NCBI RefSeq assembly: GCF_013030985.1
Contig: NZ_WPYP01000013.1
Location: 60,124-124,123, forward strand
Origin: Ruegeria arenilitoris
GTDB lineage: Bacteria; Pseudomonadota; Alphaproteobacteria; Rhodobacterales; Rhodobacteraceae
Length of the DNA stretch: 64,000 bases
Direction: 5' to 3'
A program made the translations under genes and the position numbers. Below, piece by piece: positions 61,983 through 64,000 of this stretch; positions within the stretch are counted from its first letter, which is position 1; every line of letters starts with the position of its first letter. The notes beneath the pieces are model-generated. The model saw only the letters and a program-made list of their open reading frames with translations, was not told the origin of the DNA and did not search any database.

Positions 61983-62869
61983 TGAGCATTCTTCTCGATC
62001 GTGACTCGCGTGTCATCGTACAGGGCATCACCGGCCGCATGGCGCGGTTCCACACCAAGGACATGCTGAACTACGGCACCAACGTTGTGGGCGGCGTCGT
62101 GCCCGGTAAGGGCGGGGAAACCGTCGAAGGCGTTCCGGTCTTCGACACCGTCAAACAGGCCGTCGAGGCGACCGGCGCCGATGCCAGCCTTGTCTTCGTG
62201 CCGCCGCCATTTGCAGCTGACTCGATCATGGAGGCCGCAGACGCCGGAATCCGCTATTGCGTCTGCATCACCGACGGCATTCCGGCGCAGGACATGATCC
62301 GGGTGAAACGGTACATGTACCGCTACCCCAAGGAAAAGCGGATGGTTCTGACCGGGCCGAACTGCGCGGGCACGATCTCACCCGGCAAGGCGTTGCTGGG
62401 GATCATGCCGGGCCATATCTACCTGCCGGGCAATGTGGGCATCATCGGGCGCTCGGGCACGCTGGGCTACGAGGCCGCCGCACAGCTGAAAGAGCGCGGG
62501 ATTGGTGTGTCGACCAGTGTCGGCATCGGAGGCGACCCGATCAACGGCTCGTCCTTCAAGGACATCCTACAGCGGTTCGAAGAGGACGAGGATACTCACG
62601 TCATCGCCATGATTGGTGAGATCGGCGGCCCGCAGGAGGCCGAAGCCGCCGAATACATCCGCGACCACATCACCAAACCGGTGGTGGCTTACGTTGCCGG
62701 TCTGACCGCACCCAAAGGCCGCACCATGGGCCATGCGGGTGCGATCATCTCGGCCTTTGGCGAAAGCGCCAGCGAGAAGGTCGAGATCCTGTCCGCCGCC
62801 GGTGTGACCGTGGCCGAAAACCCCGCTGTGATAGGTGAAACAATCGCCCGTGTGATGGAGGCCGCGTGA
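61982..62869 (+). CDS. mtkB: Malate-CoA ligase alpha subunit (MtkB)
   Basis: A 295-residue CoA-binding subunit. VIVQGITGRMARFHTKDM near 12 is the CoA-site Rossmann motif, GRSGTLGYEAAAQL at 156-169 and H251 in MGHAGAII the phosphohistidine. Length matches MtkB and SucD. With MtkA it turns malate into malyl-CoA, which a lyase would split to acetyl-CoA and glyoxylate (no lyase gene is in the window). It overlaps the next gene by four bases. Confidence 0.9.
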   Translation: MSILLDRDSRVIVQGITGRMARFHTKDMLNYGTNVVGGVVPGKGGETVEGVPVFDTVKQAVEATGADASLVFVPPPFAADSIMEAADAGIRYCVCITDGIPAQDMIRVKRYMYRYPKEKRMVLTGPNCAGTISPGKALLGIMPGHIYLPGNVGIIGRSGTLGYEAAAQLKERGIGVSTSVGIGGDPINGSSFKDILQRFEEDEDTHVIAMIGEIGGPQEAEAAEYIRDHITKPVVAYVAGLTAPKGRTMGHAGAIISAFGESASEKVEILSAAGVTVAENPAVIGETIARVMEAA

Positions 62870-63840
62870 TGGTCAAACCCTCGGTTCTTGTTACCCGTCG
62901 TTGGCCTGCCGCCGTCGAGGCGCAGCTGGCCGAGAACTATAACGCCGTATTGAACACCGGGGACAAACCTTTGTCCCCGGCCGAATTCCGGCAAGCACTG
63001 AAATCCTATGACGCGGTGCTGCCCACTGTCACCGATACGCTGAACGCCGAAGCAATGGATGTACCCGGCGCGCAGACAAAGATCCTTGCGAACTACGGCG
63101 TCGGATACAGCCACATCTGCGAGCCGTCGGCGCGTGGGCTGGGCATGACCGTGACGAACACGCCCGACGTATTGTCCGAATGCACCGCCGACATCGCCAT
63201 GACGCTGCTGCTGATGGTGGCCCGCCGCGCCGGTGAAGGTGAGCGCGAACTGCGCGCAGGCAACTGGACCGGCTGGCGTCCGACGCATCTGATAGGCACC
63301 AAGGTCAGCGGCAAGACGCTGGGCATTATCGGCTATGGTCGCATCGGTCAGGAAATGGCCCGCCGCGCCCATCACGGGTTCGGTATGGAGATCCTCGTTC
63401 ATAACCGCAGCCCGATCGCGCCGGACGTGCTGGCCAAGTGCAACGCAACGCAGGTGGACTCGGTTGATGAGCTGTTGCCGCAATGCGATTTCGTCTCGCT
63501 GCACTGTCCCGGTGGCGCCGCAAACCGTCATCTGATCAACGCGCGCAGGCTTGACCTGATGAAACCCGATGCGTTCCTGATCAATACGGCACGCGGCGAG
63601 GTCATCGACGAACGGGCTCTTATTCAGTCGCTGTCCTTCGACATGATCGGAGGGGCTGCGCTGGATGTGTTCGACGGTGAACCGCGCATCAATCCGGACC
63701 TTCTGCAATGCGACAACCTCGTGATGCTGCCACATCTGGGCAGTGCAACGCGTGAAGCGCGCGAGGCGATGGGGTTTCGCGTTCTGGATAATCTCAGCGA
63801 CTTTTTCCAAGGCCTCGAACCGCGCGATCGGGTGATCTGA
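62866..63840 (+). CDS. Hydroxypyruvate reductase, D-2-hydroxyacid dehydrogenase family
   Basis: A 324-residue NAD(P)H-dependent reductase. The Rossmann motif is LGIIGYGRIGQEMARRAHHGFGM near 147, and LINTARGEVIDERAL near 230 and LVMLPHLGSATREAR near 283 complete the active site. In the serine cycle it reduces hydroxypyruvate to glycerate. The gene is coupled to mtkB (4-base overlap) and followed by glyA after 82 bases. A glyoxylate reductase role is possible too; it is not closely related in the N-terminal region to the enzyme at 53.7 kb. Confidence 0.85.
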   Translation: MMVKPSVLVTRRWPAAVEAQLAENYNAVLNTGDKPLSPAEFRQALKSYDAVLPTVTDTLNAEAMDVPGAQTKILANYGVGYSHICEPSARGLGMTVTNTPDVLSECTADIAMTLLLMVARRAGEGERELRAGNWTGWRPTHLIGTKVSGKTLGIIGYGRIGQEMARRAHHGFGMEILVHNRSPIAPDVLAKCNATQVDSVDELLPQCDFVSLHCPGGAANRHLINARRLDLMKPDAFLINTARGEVIDERALIQSLSFDMIGGAALDVFDGEPRINPDLLQCDNLVMLPHLGSATREAREAMGFRVLDNLSDFFQGLEPRDRVI

Positions 63841-63922
63841 AAACCCACCCAAGCGCCAGTCAATGACCACCGATGCGGCCAAAATGGCGGCATCGGCCCC
63901 TCTTAAACAGGAGATTTGCCCC

Positions 63923-64000
63923 GTGAATGCCCCGCACCGCACCGACGGTTTTTTCACCCAGTCCCTCGCCGACCGTGATCCTGAGCTTTTTGGCTCGATC
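63923..64000 (+). CDS. glyA: Serine hydroxymethyltransferase, N-terminus (runs off the window edge)
   Basis: The first 26 codons (GTG start) of GlyA: a short basic lead, then DGFFTQSLADRDPELFGSI, the conserved N-terminal sequence of this enzyme. It is preceded by ACAGGAGATTTGCCCC. GlyA makes serine from glycine and methylene-tetrahydrofolate, the entry reaction of the serine cycle, and completes the operon logic of sgaA-mtkA-mtkB-reductase-glyA. The rest is outside the window. Confidence 0.85.
   Translation, partial: MNAPHRTDGFFTQSLADRDPELFGSI

Noticed and set aside
61982..62869. Succinyl-CoA synthetase (TCA cycle) reading of the two ligase genes
   Set aside because: The context (sgaA before, hydroxypyruvate reductase and glyA after) fits malate-CoA ligase better; sequence alone cannot fully exclude it.
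62689..63957. 422-codon minus-strand frame over the hydroxypyruvate reductase
   Set aside because: The plus-strand gene has complete dehydrogenase motifs and is coupled to mtkB.
1..64000. CRISPR arrays, rRNA and tRNA genes
   Set aside because: No regularly spaced short repeats, no rRNA-like stretches and no tRNA cloverleaf were found by eye on either strand.

Overview
The window looks like part of the chromosome, or a large replicon, of an alphaproteobacterium of the Rhodobacteraceae (Roseobacter-type). The evidence is the gene content: an alcohol dehydrogenase and synthesis locus for pyrroloquinoline quinone (PQQ), TRAP and tripartite tricarboxylate (TTT) transporters, protocatechuate 4,5-cleavage genes and serine-cycle genes, all at fairly high GC. 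No rRNA, tRNA or CRISPR was seen. The family assignment is an inference from content only.

Layout. Positions 1-2200 are an edge region: the N-terminus of an autotransporter-like surface protein (minus strand), a decayed sulfotransferase remnant and a decayed IS5-family element. Positions 2.2-22.9 kb form one coherent PQQ alcohol-oxidation island. It holds an aldehyde dehydrogenase with a DUF779 partner, a FIST (NosP-like) sensor, a hybrid histidine kinase, a LuxR-type response regulator, a PQQ alcohol dehydrogenase with the Asp-x-Asp signature of lanthanide enzymes, the PQQ-associated ABC system with a beta-propeller protein, a PedF-like cytochrome c, an XoxJ/MxaJ-like periplasmic protein, a NosR-like flavo-iron-sulfur membrane protein with its ApbE flavinyltransferase, and pqqABCDE. 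A 17-base motif recurs in the promoter regions of this island and may mark a regulon.

Positions 23-34.2 kb hold a bactofilin, an SLC13-type carrier, a LysR regulator divergent from a TRAP transporter, an aldehyde dehydrogenase with a DUF2218 protein, a P450 remnant, a MOSC protein and a monooxygenase-like membrane protein. Positions 34.3-46 kb carry aromatic catabolism: a coniferyl-alcohol-dehydrogenase-like SDR, then galB-galC-galD-ligI (lower protocatechuate 4,5-cleavage pathway), and after a regulatory and hypothetical stretch pobA-ligA-ligB (4-hydroxybenzoate to protocatechuate to ring cleavage). The CHMS dehydrogenase (LigC) that should link the two halves is not in the window. Positions 46.9-54.7 kb hold a TctD/TctE two-component system, a TctC binding protein, a fused TctA-TctB permease, a second PrpF-family protein and a D-2-hydroxyacid dehydrogenase.

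Positions 54.7-58.6 kb are a decayed stretch: recombinase, LysR, AbrB-like and class V aminotransferase fragments, with two intact genes between them. Three copies of a structured repeat (24.4, 46.6 and 57.8 kb) lie at such junctions. Positions 58.7-64 kb carry an orphan LuxR regulator divergent from a serine-cycle operon: serine-glyoxylate aminotransferase, malate-CoA ligase beta and alpha, hydroxypyruvate reductase, and the start of glyA. Together the window suggests a cell that oxidises short or aromatic alcohols in the periplasm, assimilates C1 or C2 units by serine-cycle reactions, and degrades lignin-type aromatics to pyruvate and oxaloacetate.
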